DNA from: a virus
Direction: 5' to 3' (one strand)
Length of the DNA stretch: 44,417 nt
Virus record (IMG/VR): IMGVR_UViG_3300048592_001015
Location: 1-44,417 of that record
Below the pieces are notes generated by a model. The model saw nothing but the letters and a program-made list of their open reading frames with translations. It did no database searches and was not told the origin of the DNA. A program made the position numbers and the translations under genes. Below, one piece after another: positions 1-6,689 of this stretch. How positions within the stretch are numbered: the stretch's first letter is position 1; each line of letters starts with the position of its first letter.

Positions 1-108
1 CCTGGCCCTGGCCCTGGCCCTGGCCCTGGCCCTGGCCCTGGCCCTGGCCCTGGCCCTGGCCCTGGCCCTGGCCCTGGCCCTGGCCCTGGCCCTGGCCCTG
101 GCCCTGGC
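1..108. repeat. (CCTGGC)18 tandem hexanucleotide repeat
   Basis: Eighteen perfect head-to-tail copies of CCTGGC begin at the first base of the window, so the array may be longer in the source molecule. Each unit contains a CCTGG (Dcm/EcoRII-type) site. Read as protein the repeat would give Pro-Gly, Leu-Ala or Trp-Pro dipeptides, but no start codon or gene body is joined to it. It is probably non-coding. A low-complexity array at a sequence end is also a typical place for an assembly to break. Confidence 0.9.
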
Positions 109-230
109 CGTTACTTGCCCGCAACGGACACGTTACTTAGACGCAACGATTGCGAATGCAACCAGGACGCGCATACAACCGTTGCGCGCGCGTAAGCAAC
201 CAGGACGTGTGCAACCTAGACGAGTGTTGC
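109..230. repeat. Iteron-like cluster of GCAAC/GTTGC repeats
   Basis: An 18-bp near-repeat, CGTTACTT-NNN-CGCAACG, occurs at 109-126 and 131-148. GCAACCAGGACG occurs at 158-169 and 196-207, and the variant GCAACCTAGACG at 211-222. Inverted GTTGC cores lie at 181-185 and 226-230. This makes seven GCAAC/GTTGC cores in about 110 bp, several spaced by 15 bp. Repeats of this kind bind replication initiators or regulators. The region lies between the end of the left operon and, if the molecule is circular, upstream of the large leftward operon that enters from the right edge. Confidence 0.6.
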
Positions 231-455
231 TCGCCGGCCACATTTCATTTCGGGTCCGGCACGACGGGGCGGGGATGGGCAAAAAAGCCTACGGAGCCTC
301 AAAACCGAACGGCCCCAGGGCGCAAACTTTGCTTTGCCCGTAGCAGACCCGCCCCCTGTGATCAGCAGTCAACCGATCGCAAACGACCCTCGACCGCCGA
401 TGGTCGCAGGGCCAGGGGGATCAACCGGCAAAAACCGACTCATAAACGGCAGAAA
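231..455. other. Non-coding stretch without recognisable gene
   Basis: I see no convincing gene in this stretch on either strand. Open frames here are short and have compositions unlike the neighbouring genes. A short inverted repeat, GCAAACTTTGC, lies near 322-332. The stretch separates the iteron-like cluster from the leftward terminator. Confidence 0.4.
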
Positions 456-486
456 GGGCGGCAGGGGCACAACCCCCCCGCCGCCC
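456..486 (-). terminator. Rho-independent terminator of the left operon
   Basis: GGGCGGC (456-462) pairs with GCCGCCC (480-486), and an inner GGGG/CCCC pairing is separated by a small internal loop. Read on the minus strand the hairpin is followed by TTTCT. It lies 39 bp beyond the stop of the last left-operon gene, as expected for its terminator. Its C-run is seven long, one of only two homopolymer G/C runs above six that I saw in the window. Confidence 0.65.
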
Positions 487-524
487 CTGCTAGGGCGCCT
501 CGTTTGAGCGTATAGGGCAGTCGC

Positions 525-872
525 TTACGGGCGCGGCGGGGCCACCCCCTGCCACCATGCCGCTAAGGCCGGGGGCAGCACGTCACCAGGGTAGGGAACC
601 CACGGGCGAGAGTCGGGGTCCCGGGTGTCCCCGCCCCAGGTGCGACGAGCGAAAGCGTCCACGGTGCCGGACAGAACGACTTTCCCGTCCCTTGTCACTC
701 GCATCCTGGCCTTGGGACTGACCCCGGTGCTGATCAGGTGACGTGCCGCCTTGTAGAGTCCACCCGGTCCGGTATGCAGTTCACCATCGGAGGTCTCGCA
801 GCGTTCGGTGCGGACAGACGGGCTGGGAACGGCGGGGGGCAGGATGGCGACTCGGACAATGGTGATTTTCAT
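525..872 (-). CDS. Hypothetical protein, 115 aa (last gene of left operon)
   Basis: Not recognised. The ATG at 872 overlaps the stop of the acetyltransferase-like gene by 4 bp (ATGA), which fixes this start; the longer in-frame extension upstream is a shadow of that gene. The protein begins MKITIVRVAILPP and has a basic middle section with RVTRDGKVVLSGTVDAFARR, which resembles a small beta-rich fold. The C-terminus is rich in Pro and Trp. It is the promoter-distal gene of the left operon and ends just before the 456-486 hairpin. Confidence 0.6.
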   Translation of the reverse strand: MKITIVRVAILPPAVPSPSVRTERCETSDGELHTGPGGLYKAARHLISTGVSPKARMRVTRDGKVVLSGTVDAFARRTWGGDTRDPDSRPWVPYPGDVLPPALAAWWQGVAPPRP

Positions 873-1231
873 GCCCGGTTGCTCCAGAAGAAGGAGGGCG
901 GGTCTTGGTTGTCGCGCCACCAGCCCCACTTCTCCATGATGGCGATCATTTCCGGTGTGATTGCGTTCTCCACCTTGATGGCCTCGATATCGCGCCGCGC
1001 CTTGGCCCAGTCGATGATCTCCTTGAAGTAGCCGCGGTTCCGGTTGTTCTCGGTGACCGTGATATTGGCCACGGTGAACCCCTTGAAGGAATTGGCGCCG
1101 ATGCGAATTGGGATCTTGCGCACGTAGACCTTCACTGGCGAACAGTTGATCCACTGAGTGGCCAGGGGGGATTCGTTATACCAACGATCCAGCAGCATCC
1201 GCAGACGCTTTTTCCGCTCACCCTGCGTCAC
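869..1231 (-). CDS. GNAT-like acetyltransferase, 120 aa
   Basis: The segment FKGFTVANITVTENNRNRGYF, followed by a helix (FKEIIDWAKAR) and the VENAITPEMIAIMEKWGWW tail, resembles motifs A and B of small phage GNAT-family N-acetyltransferases: an acceptor strand, an R-x-R-G turn for acetyl-CoA, then a C-terminal strand near an aromatic 'GYW' end. At 120 aa it is short for the family (about 140-160 aa). The substrate is unknown. ATGA overlaps link it to the genes on both sides, so it is translated with them. The assignment rests on motif resemblance only. Confidence 0.65.
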   Translation of the reverse strand: MTQGERKKRLRMLLDRWYNESPLATQWINCSPVKVYVRKIPIRIGANSFKGFTVANITVTENNRNRGYFKEIIDWAKARRDIEAIKVENAITPEMIAIMEKWGWWRDNQDPPSFFWSNRA

Positions 1232-1608
1232 GACCGATCCTCCTCACGCTTGATACCCTGTTCGATCTCGTGGAGCAGCAGGAAGATCCGACTGCACTCG
1301 GCCATCAGCGCCTGCTGGATCATGAAGAGCTCCACAGGATGGTTGGGCTCCTTGGCGTTCCAGCGGTCGACAGTCGCCTGGGTGACCGACGCCACCAGGG
1401 GGGACGCCGGCGACCCGAAGCGGTAGACGCTGGGCTGATCCCGCGTGGCCTTGGTAGCGATGATCGCCAGCCCGCCGGACTTGGACATGGCAATGGGGAA
1501 GTTCTTGCCCTGGGCGCGGAGATCGCGGAGGCGCTGGGCGAACTGGATGCCTGACTTGATCAGGGTTTCGCGGACTTGCTGCTGGGCATCGGCTACGATG
1601 GGATCCAT
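1228..1608 (-). CDS. Hypothetical protein, 126 aa
   Basis: Not recognised. The ATG at 1608 is preceded by CAGGAGCATCCACC, a clear Shine-Dalgarno sequence. The same leader, CAGGAGCATC..CACCATGG, precedes the next gene upstream at 2208, which suggests local duplication of the ribosome-binding region. The protein is soluble, with a central SKSGGLAIIATKATRDQPSVYRF segment and a helical C-terminus ending in an EE/R-rich tail. The stop overlaps the acetyltransferase-like start. Confidence 0.65.
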   Translation of the reverse strand: MDPIVADAQQQVRETLIKSGIQFAQRLRDLRAQGKNFPIAMSKSGGLAIIATKATRDQPSVYRFGSPASPLVASVTQATVDRWNAKEPNHPVELFMIQQALMAECSRIFLLLHEIEQGIKREEDRS

Positions 1609-1623
1609 GGTGGATGCTCCTGT

Positions 1624-2208
1624 TCAGTAGAGGTTGCTGATGATGTCTTGGTTCACACCGTTCTTCTCGAACTCGGTGTAGATCCGGTCCAGGCCCTTGT
1701 AGAAGGCCTCTGGGTCGTAGCCCGGCACGATGGCGCGATACTCGGCGGCGCGCGGGTGGTCATCGAATGCGGTATAGTCGTGGCCCTGGAAGAAGTCGTA
1801 GCAGAGCTCGTTGTCGCCGGTGTTCAGCAGGGCCAGCGAGAACTCGTAGTCGGGCTTGGTGATGGGCACTCGGTTCAGCAGAACCTCCCAGACGCTGGGG
1901 TCGGAGAGCAGGTGCTTGTCATCGCACTCGCCGGCGATACGCTCGAGAACTTCGCCGTAGGACCATTCCTCCCAGAAGTTGATGGACTCCTGGCACTTCT
2001 CCCAGAGAGGGTCCGTGCTGTTGTCTTCGAACAGGAAGTCGTCCGGCTTGGTCTCGATCTGGACAAACTCCTCGTCGGTCAGGCTGCGGAGCATGAAGGC
2101 CCAGGCGCGGATGCCGAAATCGGACCCCACGCCAGACTCGGTCTCACCTTCCGCTTCATACTTGCGGAAGCGTTCGGCTTGTGTCTTGATTCGATCTTCG
2201 GAAACCAT
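1624..2208 (-). CDS. Acidic hypothetical protein, 194 aa
   Basis: Not recognised. The protein is very rich in Asp, Glu, Phe, Trp and Tyr, and is strongly acidic throughout (for example FVQIETKPDDFLFEDNSTDP). It has no signal peptide or membrane segment. Strong acidity in a small early phage protein is seen in some DNA-mimic and anti-defence proteins, but nothing else supports that role here. The ATG at 2208 follows CAGGAGCATCACCACC. A good extended -10 promoter lies 38-70 bp upstream, so this gene can begin its own transcript. Confidence 0.65.
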   Translation of the reverse strand: MVSEDRIKTQAERFRKYEAEGETESGVGSDFGIRAWAFMLRSLTDEEFVQIETKPDDFLFEDNSTDPLWEKCQESINFWEEWSYGEVLERIAGECDDKHLLSDPSVWEVLLNRVPITKPDYEFSLALLNTGDNELCYDFFQGHDYTAFDDHPRAAEYRAIVPGYDPEAFYKGLDRIYTEFEKNGVNQDIISNLY

Positions 2209-2248
2209 GGTGGTGATGCTCCTGTCGTGGCCCCATTGCCACTATGCA

Positions 2249-2277
2249 AACTTACCACGCAGACTAGGTCACGGCAA
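2249..2277 (-). promoter_or_regulatory. Sigma70-type promoter with extended -10
   Basis: On the minus strand TTGCCG (2272-2277), a 17-bp spacer and TGGTAAGTT (-10 TAAGTT at 2249-2254, extended TG-G) point at the gene starting at 2208. The same core, AGTCTNNNTGGTAA-S-TT, recurs at the promoter near 3595, so the two are probably related phage early promoters. Confidence 0.6.
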
Positions 2278-2559
2278 GCCTGAACGGCGCAGGGGGGCCA
2301 CGGTCCCCAAGGGGTCGCGCTGCACATTGTTCACCCAGAGCGCGTCGCTGGCGGCCCCGAACAGGATGGCGGCCCCCATGTAGACTCGGCGGCGCCGCTC
2401 CGAATTGGCGAGGGCGTCCATGTGAATGCGACAGGCGCGCAGCCGGAGGTCGTATTCTTCGGTGCCGATGGCATCTACGACCCGAGCATCCTGGGTGCAG
2501 TCCGGAACCGGGGGGGCCGCGCAGCCCACGAGCCCGATCAACACGATCAACCAGCGCAT
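2269..2559 (-). CDS. Small lipoprotein, 96 aa
   Basis: The N-terminus MRWLIVLIGLVGC is a short hydrophobic signal ending in a lipobox (L-V-G-C, Cys13), so the mature protein should be lipid-anchored in a Gram-negative envelope. A second hydrophobic stretch, YMGAAILFGAASDALWV, lies near residues 60-76. Small phage lipoproteins include outer-membrane spanin subunits and superinfection-exclusion proteins; nothing in the sequence separates these. The ATG at 2559 follows GAGGAGAATTGAC. The previous gene stops one base away, so the two are co-translated. Confidence 0.7.
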   Translation of the reverse strand: MRWLIVLIGLVGCAAPPVPDCTQDARVVDAIGTEEYDLRLRACRIHMDALANSERRRRVYMGAAILFGAASDALWVNNVQRDPLGTVAPLRRSGLP

Positions 2560-2560
2560 G

Positions 2561-2830
2561 TCAATTCTCCTCGGAAAGATGGTTGAACCGCCTGGTCATC
2601 TGGTCCACACTCTCATCGGCTTCCTTGGAAGCGCGGACGTTGATGTAGTCCAGGTCTGCCAGCAGGAACTTCACGCTGAACTCCTCCTTCTCGTCAGCGC
2701 TCCAGTAGGACTGATACTGTTCGAGGAAGTCCCGCATTTCTGCCAGAGCCTTCTCCATGTCGCGCAAGGACTTGGCGGCCTTGCTGTAGATTCGCCGCTT
2801 TTCGCGACGCACTTTCACGGGGATGATCAC
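2561..2830 (-). CDS. Hypothetical coiled-coil protein, 89 aa
   Basis: Not recognised. The start is taken as GTG at 2830, which overlaps the upstream stop as GTGA, rather than a longer form that would run far into the neighbouring gene. The N-terminus is basic (VKVRREKRRIYSKAAK). It is followed by a helix with heptad-like hydrophobics (LRDMEKALAEMRDFLEQYQSYW) and an acidic C-terminus. It is probably a small soluble helical protein. Confidence 0.6.
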   Translation of the reverse strand: MIIPVKVRREKRRIYSKAAKSLRDMEKALAEMRDFLEQYQSYWSADEKEEFSVKFLLADLDYINVRASKEADESVDQMTRRFNHLSEEN

Positions 2831-3108
2831 TCTACATACTCCCAGATGTCGGTAAGGAAGCCGTCCACTTCCCACGGCAGAACCTGCCACGAGCCGTTGA
2901 AGTGCCGGGCGCAGCCGAGCTCCTCGTCGCGAACTTCACCGATGCAGACGCTCTCGAGGTCCTCGAGACTGAGGCTTTCCAAGAACTCCCTGCTCTGTGG
3001 AGTCAGACGAGTCCACTTGGCGAGCGCATACTCCCTGGCTCGGTCCTCCCACGAGTAGCCGCCGTCCGCTTCGAAGAGCGAGATGATCTTGGCCAGACGC
3101 TCGTTCAC
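2827..3108 (-). CDS. Hypothetical protein, 93 aa
   Basis: Not recognised. The GTG at 3108 overlaps the stop of the preceding gene as GTGA; longer in-frame starts would lie inside that gene. The sequence is helical and acidic (LTPQSREFLESLSLEDLESV) with two Cys residues near the C-terminal third and a WQVLPWEVDGFLTDIW segment. It is part of the translationally coupled left operon. Confidence 0.6.
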   Translation of the reverse strand: MNERLAKIISLFEADGGYSWEDRAREYALAKWTRLTPQSREFLESLSLEDLESVCIGEVRDEELGCARHFNGSWQVLPWEVDGFLTDIWEYVE

Positions 3109-3314
3109 GATCCGAGCTCCTGCTGCCTGGGGGGAACGGCGTTCTTGTAGACGGTGAGCACCCAGGGCTTGGAGCCCTTGCCGATCTTCTCCACGATCGC
3201 GGAGAACTTCTCTTCGTGGCACCACCCGAAATAGTCCACGTAGTAGAATCCGTTTGCGCGGATCCAAGCCAGGGCGTCCTCCCGAAAGGCGAAGGTCTTG
3301 CGTTGGTCTTTCAT
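3105..3314 (-). CDS. Hypothetical protein, 69 aa
   Basis: Not recognised. The ATG at 3314 is preceded by GAGGAGTTCTGATC, where the Shine-Dalgarno overlaps the end of the first operon gene. The 69-aa protein begins MKDQRKTFAF and has an ANGFYYVDYFGWCHEEKFSAIVEKI core that suggests a small mixed alpha/beta fold. The stop overlaps the next GTG start by 4 bp. Confidence 0.6.
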   Translation of the reverse strand: MKDQRKTFAFREDALAWIRANGFYYVDYFGWCHEEKFSAIVEKIGKGSKPWVLTVYKNAVPPRQQELGS

Positions 3315-3316
3315 GA

Positions 3317-3568
3317 TCAGAACTCCTCGTCGTTGTATTGGGCGGAATGGGACTCCAGTTGACACAACCGGCGTTCCACGGAGGGACGGACGCACGCCTG
3401 CACGCTCTCGAAGAGCTCCACGTAGAGCGGGCTCAAGAACTTGATACCCGCATCGATCAGGGCGATGTGGGCACCGCCGATGGCGACGCTGAAATCACCG
3501 TGCGGCTTGAAGTTCTCGGAGTAGGCTGCGCGGGCCTTGTGGAAAGCGCGCTTGGCGATATAGGACAT
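3317..3568 (-). CDS. Hypothetical protein, 83 aa (first gene of left operon)
   Basis: Not recognised. The ATG at 3568 is chosen because it sits 27 bp downstream of a well-formed -10 element; upstream in-frame codons fall inside the promoter. The protein begins MSYIAKRAFHKARAAYSE and includes IGGAHIALIDAGIKFLSPLYVELFE, a hydrophobic helix too polar at its ends for a clear membrane anchor. As the first gene after a strong promoter on the arm facing the late genes, it is likely expressed early. Confidence 0.6.
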   Translation of the reverse strand: MSYIAKRAFHKARAAYSENFKPHGDFSVAIGGAHIALIDAGIKFLSPLYVELFESVQACVRPSVERRLCQLESHSAQYNDEEF

Positions 3569-3594
3569 GGTGTCAACCCCTTTTGGCATGGCGC

Positions 3595-3623
3595 AAGTTA
3601 CCATAAAGACTGCCGGGGACCAA
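3595..3623 (-). promoter_or_regulatory. Sigma70-type promoter with extended -10 for the left operon
   Basis: On the minus strand TTGGTC (3618-3623), a 17-bp spacer and TGGTAACTT (-10 TAACTT at 3595-3600 with extended TG) precede the ATG at 3568. It shares AGTCTNNNTGGTAA-S-TT with the promoter at 2249-2277. It is the best match to consensus on this arm. Confidence 0.65.
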
Positions 3624-3674
3624 TGCGCTAGGCGCAGGGCTGCCATACCAATGCCGCATGGCGCCCCCAGACTG

Positions 3675-3685
3675 CTCTAAATAGG
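3675..3685 (+). promoter_or_regulatory. CTCTAAATAGG element, copy 1 (divergent intergenic region)
   Basis: The 11-mer CTCTAAATAGG lies between the divergent left operon and late module. The same 11-mer is found at 34344-34354, and its reverse complement at 26054-26064, all in intergenic DNA. Extended similarity (CCTATTTAGAGC-N-GTCT, read on the minus strand here) is shared with the 26054 copy. A divergent intergenic site suggests a regulator-binding site or phage-specific promoter. No good -35 for the late module is visible. Confidence 0.45.
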
Positions 3686-3725
3686 GCGGCTTGCACCGTC
3701 GTTGGAGCTCGTGCCATGCTTACTC

Positions 3726-4298
3726 ATGTTCACGAAGGACGAAAAGCGGTTCTACAGGTCGGTCAGACGGGCTGGGCGCAGCGCCGGACTGGTCGTAAAC
3801 CGCATTGAGAACTCGGTGGAGTCCGGCTGGCCGGATGTGATCATGCGCGGCGACGGTAACTATCACGCGTATGCGGAACTGAAGATCGCAAGAGGCTACC
3901 AAGCCAAGATCAAAGTTCGACCAGAGCAGATCAATTGGGCTGAGAGCCACCGGGACCTGGGGGGTATCGTTCACGCCCTGGCCCTATGCGAGTTGGACCC
4001 TCTGTATTTCTGGGTCGTGACTGCAGACAGGCTGCGGCACGCTGCGGAAATGGGATGCCTGAACGAGCCCTGCTATGCGATAAGACACCTGCCGCTTGTG
4101 ATAATGGGATGGACCGGATCGTATGTCAACCTACAACCGCAGAATCCCCCATTTGCTCAAGAGCGATCCAGACTGGCCCAAGCGAAGAGCCGCGTGTCTG
4201 TCTCGAGAGCCGCTATGCAGATACTGCGCCGAACTCGGATACAGCACCCCCGCAACCACCGTAGACCACATAATCCCGAGAGCCCGTGGGGGGACTAG
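3726..4298 (+). CDS. VRR-NUC-like PD-(D/E)XK nuclease, 190 aa
   Basis: Asp37 in SGWPDV and Glu51-x-Lys53 in YAELKI, followed by Gln68 and Trp71 (RPEQINW), reproduce the PD-(D/E)XK plus Gln arrangement of VRR-NUC/Holliday-resolvase-like nucleases, which cut branched or flapped DNA. It sits next to HNH and terminase, where it could trim DNA for packaging or replication. The start is uncertain: ATG 3726 is the first in-frame ATG, but the GGAG at 3704 is better spaced to an out-of-frame ATG at 3715. The last 58 codons overlap the HNH gene and look like shadow sequence, so the C-terminus may be recently extended. Confidence 0.7.
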   Translation: MFTKDEKRFYRSVRRAGRSAGLVVNRIENSVESGWPDVIMRGDGNYHAYAELKIARGYQAKIKVRPEQINWAESHRDLGGIVHALALCELDPLYFWVVTADRLRHAAEMGCLNEPCYAIRHLPLVIMGWTGSYVNLQPQNPPFAQERSRLAQAKSRVSVSRAAMQILRRTRIQHPRNHRRPHNPESPWGD

Positions 4299-4476
4299 TG
4301 ACGACGACAACCTTCAGTCCCTCTGCAACGGATGTCACAATGCCAAGACCGGCAGGGAGAAGCACGGGGGACTGGACGAACGGAAGGTCGTGAAACCAGG
4401 AACCGAGACCAGGCGATATGGGAGTTCGCCCAGGGCAAGGTTCTTAATCAGAGGATACAAAGATGGACAGGGGTGA
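4123..4476 (+). CDS. HNH endonuclease, 117 aa
   Basis: This is a classic HNH/ββα-metal nuclease: Cys32-x2-Cys35, the VDHI motif (Asp48-His49), Asn63 in DNLQSLC, and Cys68-x2-Cys71-His72 with Lys75. The two Cys pairs hold a structural zinc; His49, Asn63 and His72 form the active site. In HK97-like phages an HNH protein encoded beside the terminase works with it to cut cos ends, and the same position here suggests that role. Its first 176 bp overlap the upstream nuclease gene in another frame, which is unusually long for this compact genome. Confidence 0.88.
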   Translation: MSTYNRRIPHLLKSDPDWPKRRAACLSREPLCRYCAELGYSTPATTVDHIIPRARGGTSDDDNLQSLCNGCHNAKTGREKHGGLDERKVVKPGTETRRYGSSPRARFLIRGYKDGQG

Positions 4477-4945
4477 ACAGACAGGCGCCAAGGCGCCACG
4501 AAAAGGTTCACTGATACGGACATCGCAGTCAGGCATCGCCGCATTCTCGGTCGCGGCCCTTGACCGGTTTCCGCCACCGGACTTCCTCAACGACATGCAG
4601 AGGAATCTGTGGGTTGCCTCACTGAGCGACATCCCGCTGGAGTTCTTCCGCGCGCGGCACATCCCCATGATGATCCAGTATGTCCGCGCCGTCGCCCTCA
4701 TGATGCACTACAGCGATGCGGTGGCGGAAGACCCGGACGATGCGATCGCAGTGAATGCCTGGGAGCGGATGATCCGTATCTCGAGCAGACTGGAACTCCA
4801 TCTGTCGCTGAACACCGGCAGGCTGATCGATACTATCTCGAGGGCTCGATCGGAGTTCCGCGCTGCCCAGCAGGGCAAGACCGCCAAGGAGGCGGGAGAA
4901 GTCGGCCGCAATTCACGATCGGGGCTCGTCTATGTTAGTGATTAA
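4463..4945 (+). CDS. terS: Terminase small subunit (P27-like), 160 aa
   Basis: The position immediately upstream of TerL, the size, and the helical arrangement (FLNDMQRNLWVASLSDIP, then a long RAVALMMHYSDAVAEDPDDAIAVNAWERMIRISSRLELHLSL helix bundle) fit P27-family small terminase subunits, which recognise the packaging site and hand DNA to TerL. The N-terminus is basic. It overlaps HNH by 14 bp and TerL by 14 bp. No recognisable DNA-binding motif is visible by eye, so the call rests on context and fold-like pattern. Confidence 0.8.
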   Translation: MDRGEQTGAKAPRKGSLIRTSQSGIAAFSVAALDRFPPPDFLNDMQRNLWVASLSDIPLEFFRARHIPMMIQYVRAVALMMHYSDAVAEDPDDAIAVNAWERMIRISSRLELHLSLNTGRLIDTISRARSEFRAAQQGKTAKEAGEVGRNSRSGLVYVSD

Positions 4946-6647
4946 GCGCAGGAAGAAGCCGGACACGGCGTTTCTTCCATCCCAGAAGACTGTGAAGGTC
5001 TCGGACCTGGGGGGTGTCCTCGGGGCCGCTTATACCGCCGTCCAGAACGGTGAAGGGCCGACCAAGCGGAAGGCGCACGCGGAGGTCAAGAAGCCCCGCG
5101 TTCCTGCCGAGATGCCGATCGAGGAGAAGATGATCTCCTTTATCGAGACCCTCAAAGTCCCAGACGGCCCGGACGTCGGCAAGTTGATCGTGCTGCGCGA
5201 TTGGCAGAAGCGTATGATCAGGCAAGTCTACGGGCCGACCCGCAAGAACGACAAGGGCGAGACCATCCGCGCAGTCCGCCAAGCCATCTGGACCATGGCC
5301 CGCAAGAACGGCAAGACGTCGCTGGCCGGGGGGCTCATCCTGGGGCACCTGACCGGCCCCTGCGCGATTTGGAACGGTCAGCTCTTCAGCGTGGCGTTCG
5401 AGGTCGGACAGGCGGCGCTCGCATACCGCGCGTTCCAGAGCATGGTTTTGCAGGACGAGGACTTGGCTGGCCGCATCATCCTCACAGAGTCCAGCAAGCG
5501 GGCGACGTGCCAGATGTCCAACAGCGTCTTTCGCGCGCTGTCTTCGGAGTCCCGCTCCAAGCACGGCTTGAACCCGAACTTCGTTCTGTTCGACGAGTTC
5601 TCACAGTTTGGGATCGACAGGGCGCTGTTCGACGTCATGACGACGTCCATGGGCGCGCAGAAGGAACCGCTGTCTTTGATCATCAGCACCCAGGCAGCGG
5701 ACGACTCTGCCGTCCTCAGCGAGCAGATCGACTACGGCAGGCAGATCCACAGGGGGGAGATCAAGGATCCGACTTTCCACCTCACGGAATACTCCCTGCC
5801 ACCTGAGGAGGACCCGTTCAACGAGAAGAAGTGGCATCTGGCGAACCCGGCCCTGGGGGACTTCAGAAGCCTCGACGAAATGAGACTCTATGCCGCACGG
5901 GCTCGCCGGCTGCCGTCGATGATGAACTCATTCCGGAATCTCTACCTCAACCAGCGGGTAGCCCAGAAGTCCACACTCATCGACGAGGTCACCTGGGCGA
6001 AGTGCGTTGGGGACATCGACTACGACTCGCTGGAGGGTCGCTCCTGCACGGCGGGCCTTGACCTGTCGTCTAAGGTCGACCTGAGCTCGCTGGTGCTGAT
6101 CTTCGACGACCCCCCGTTTGAGGTCGTGCCGTTCTTCTGGACACCGAAGAACACTCTCGAGGAACGCACGAAGCGCGACCGCGTTCCCTACGAGCGGTGG
6201 GTCGAGAACGGTCACATGGAAGCCGTGCCGGGGAACGCAATCGACTTCCGGTTTGTCACCCAGCGCATCGCCGAGCTCTCGGCCATCTACAATATCCGGG
6301 TGATTGGATTTGACCGTTGGCGCATCGACGTCTTGAAGACTTGGTTTGACGAATACGGGGTGGACATCCCCATGATGCCCATTGGCCAGGGATACAAGGA
6401 CGGAACCCTGATGGTGGAAAGGATCGAGGAAGCCCTCCTGAATAACTCGATCGTTCATGACAACCATCCCGTGCTGAAGTGGAATGCCATGAACGTCCAG
6501 GCCACCCGCGACCCGGCGGGGAACAGGAAGTTCGACAAGTCCAGCAGCACCGCGAGAATCGACGGATTTGTTGCGATGGCCATGGCTCTTCGGGTTAAGG
6601 AAATGGTGGAAGACACCGGGGGGACGCTGCCGATTGCCGTAATTTGA
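4932..6647 (+). CDS. terL: Terminase large subunit (HK97-type, Terminase_1), 571 aa
   Basis: This is the packaging motor ATPase and nuclease. Walker A is ARKNGKTS (123-130) and Walker B is NFVLFDEF (Asp221-Glu222). A LSLIISTQA segment near 247-255 is the likely coupling motif. The C-terminal RNase H-like nuclease starts with AGLDLSSKVDLSSL (about 368-381) and includes VIGFDRWRID. Length is typical. The start ATG 4932 overlaps TerS. The N-terminus MLVIKRRKKP shares a basic motif with several unrelated proteins of this phage (see findings). Confidence 0.95.
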   Translation: MLVIKRRKKPDTAFLPSQKTVKVSDLGGVLGAAYTAVQNGEGPTKRKAHAEVKKPRVPAEMPIEEKMISFIETLKVPDGPDVGKLIVLRDWQKRMIRQVYGPTRKNDKGETIRAVRQAIWTMARKNGKTSLAGGLILGHLTGPCAIWNGQLFSVAFEVGQAALAYRAFQSMVLQDEDLAGRIILTESSKRATCQMSNSVFRALSSESRSKHGLNPNFVLFDEFSQFGIDRALFDVMTTSMGAQKEPLSLIISTQAADDSAVLSEQIDYGRQIHRGEIKDPTFHLTEYSLPPEEDPFNEKKWHLANPALGDFRSLDEMRLYAARARRLPSMMNSFRNLYLNQRVAQKSTLIDEVTWAKCVGDIDYDSLEGRSCTAGLDLSSKVDLSSLVLIFDDPPFEVVPFFWTPKNTLEERTKRDRVPYERWVENGHMEAVPGNAIDFRFVTQRIAELSAIYNIRVIGFDRWRIDVLKTWFDEYGVDIPMMPIGQGYKDGTLMVERIEEALLNNSIVHDNHPVLKWNAMNVQATRDPAGNRKFDKSSSTARIDGFVAMAMALRVKEMVEDTGGTLPIAVI

Positions 6648-6689
6648 GGGTTGCGCTGTCCACGTGGTCGAGTATATCATGGCTATGCC

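Noticed and set aside
1-108. Coding (Pro-Gly)n tail of the gene entering from the right edge in a circular molecule
   Set aside because: In the required frame a TAA follows directly after the repeat (111-113, minus strand) and no start codon lies within the repeat.
1-230. CRISPR array
   Set aside because: The repeats are contiguous hexamers followed by short irregular iterons, with no spacer-repeat periodicity and no cas genes.
150-515. Plus-strand open frame over the left non-coding region
   Set aside because: It runs through the iteron-like repeats and the terminator hairpin and has a low-complexity, Arg/Pro-rich C-terminus with no ribosome-binding site.
3702-3725. TTG start at 3702 or GTG at 3711 for the PD-(D/E)XK nuclease
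   Set aside because: The GGAG at 3704 would lie inside or too close to these starts; ATG 3726 is the simpler choice, though uncertain.
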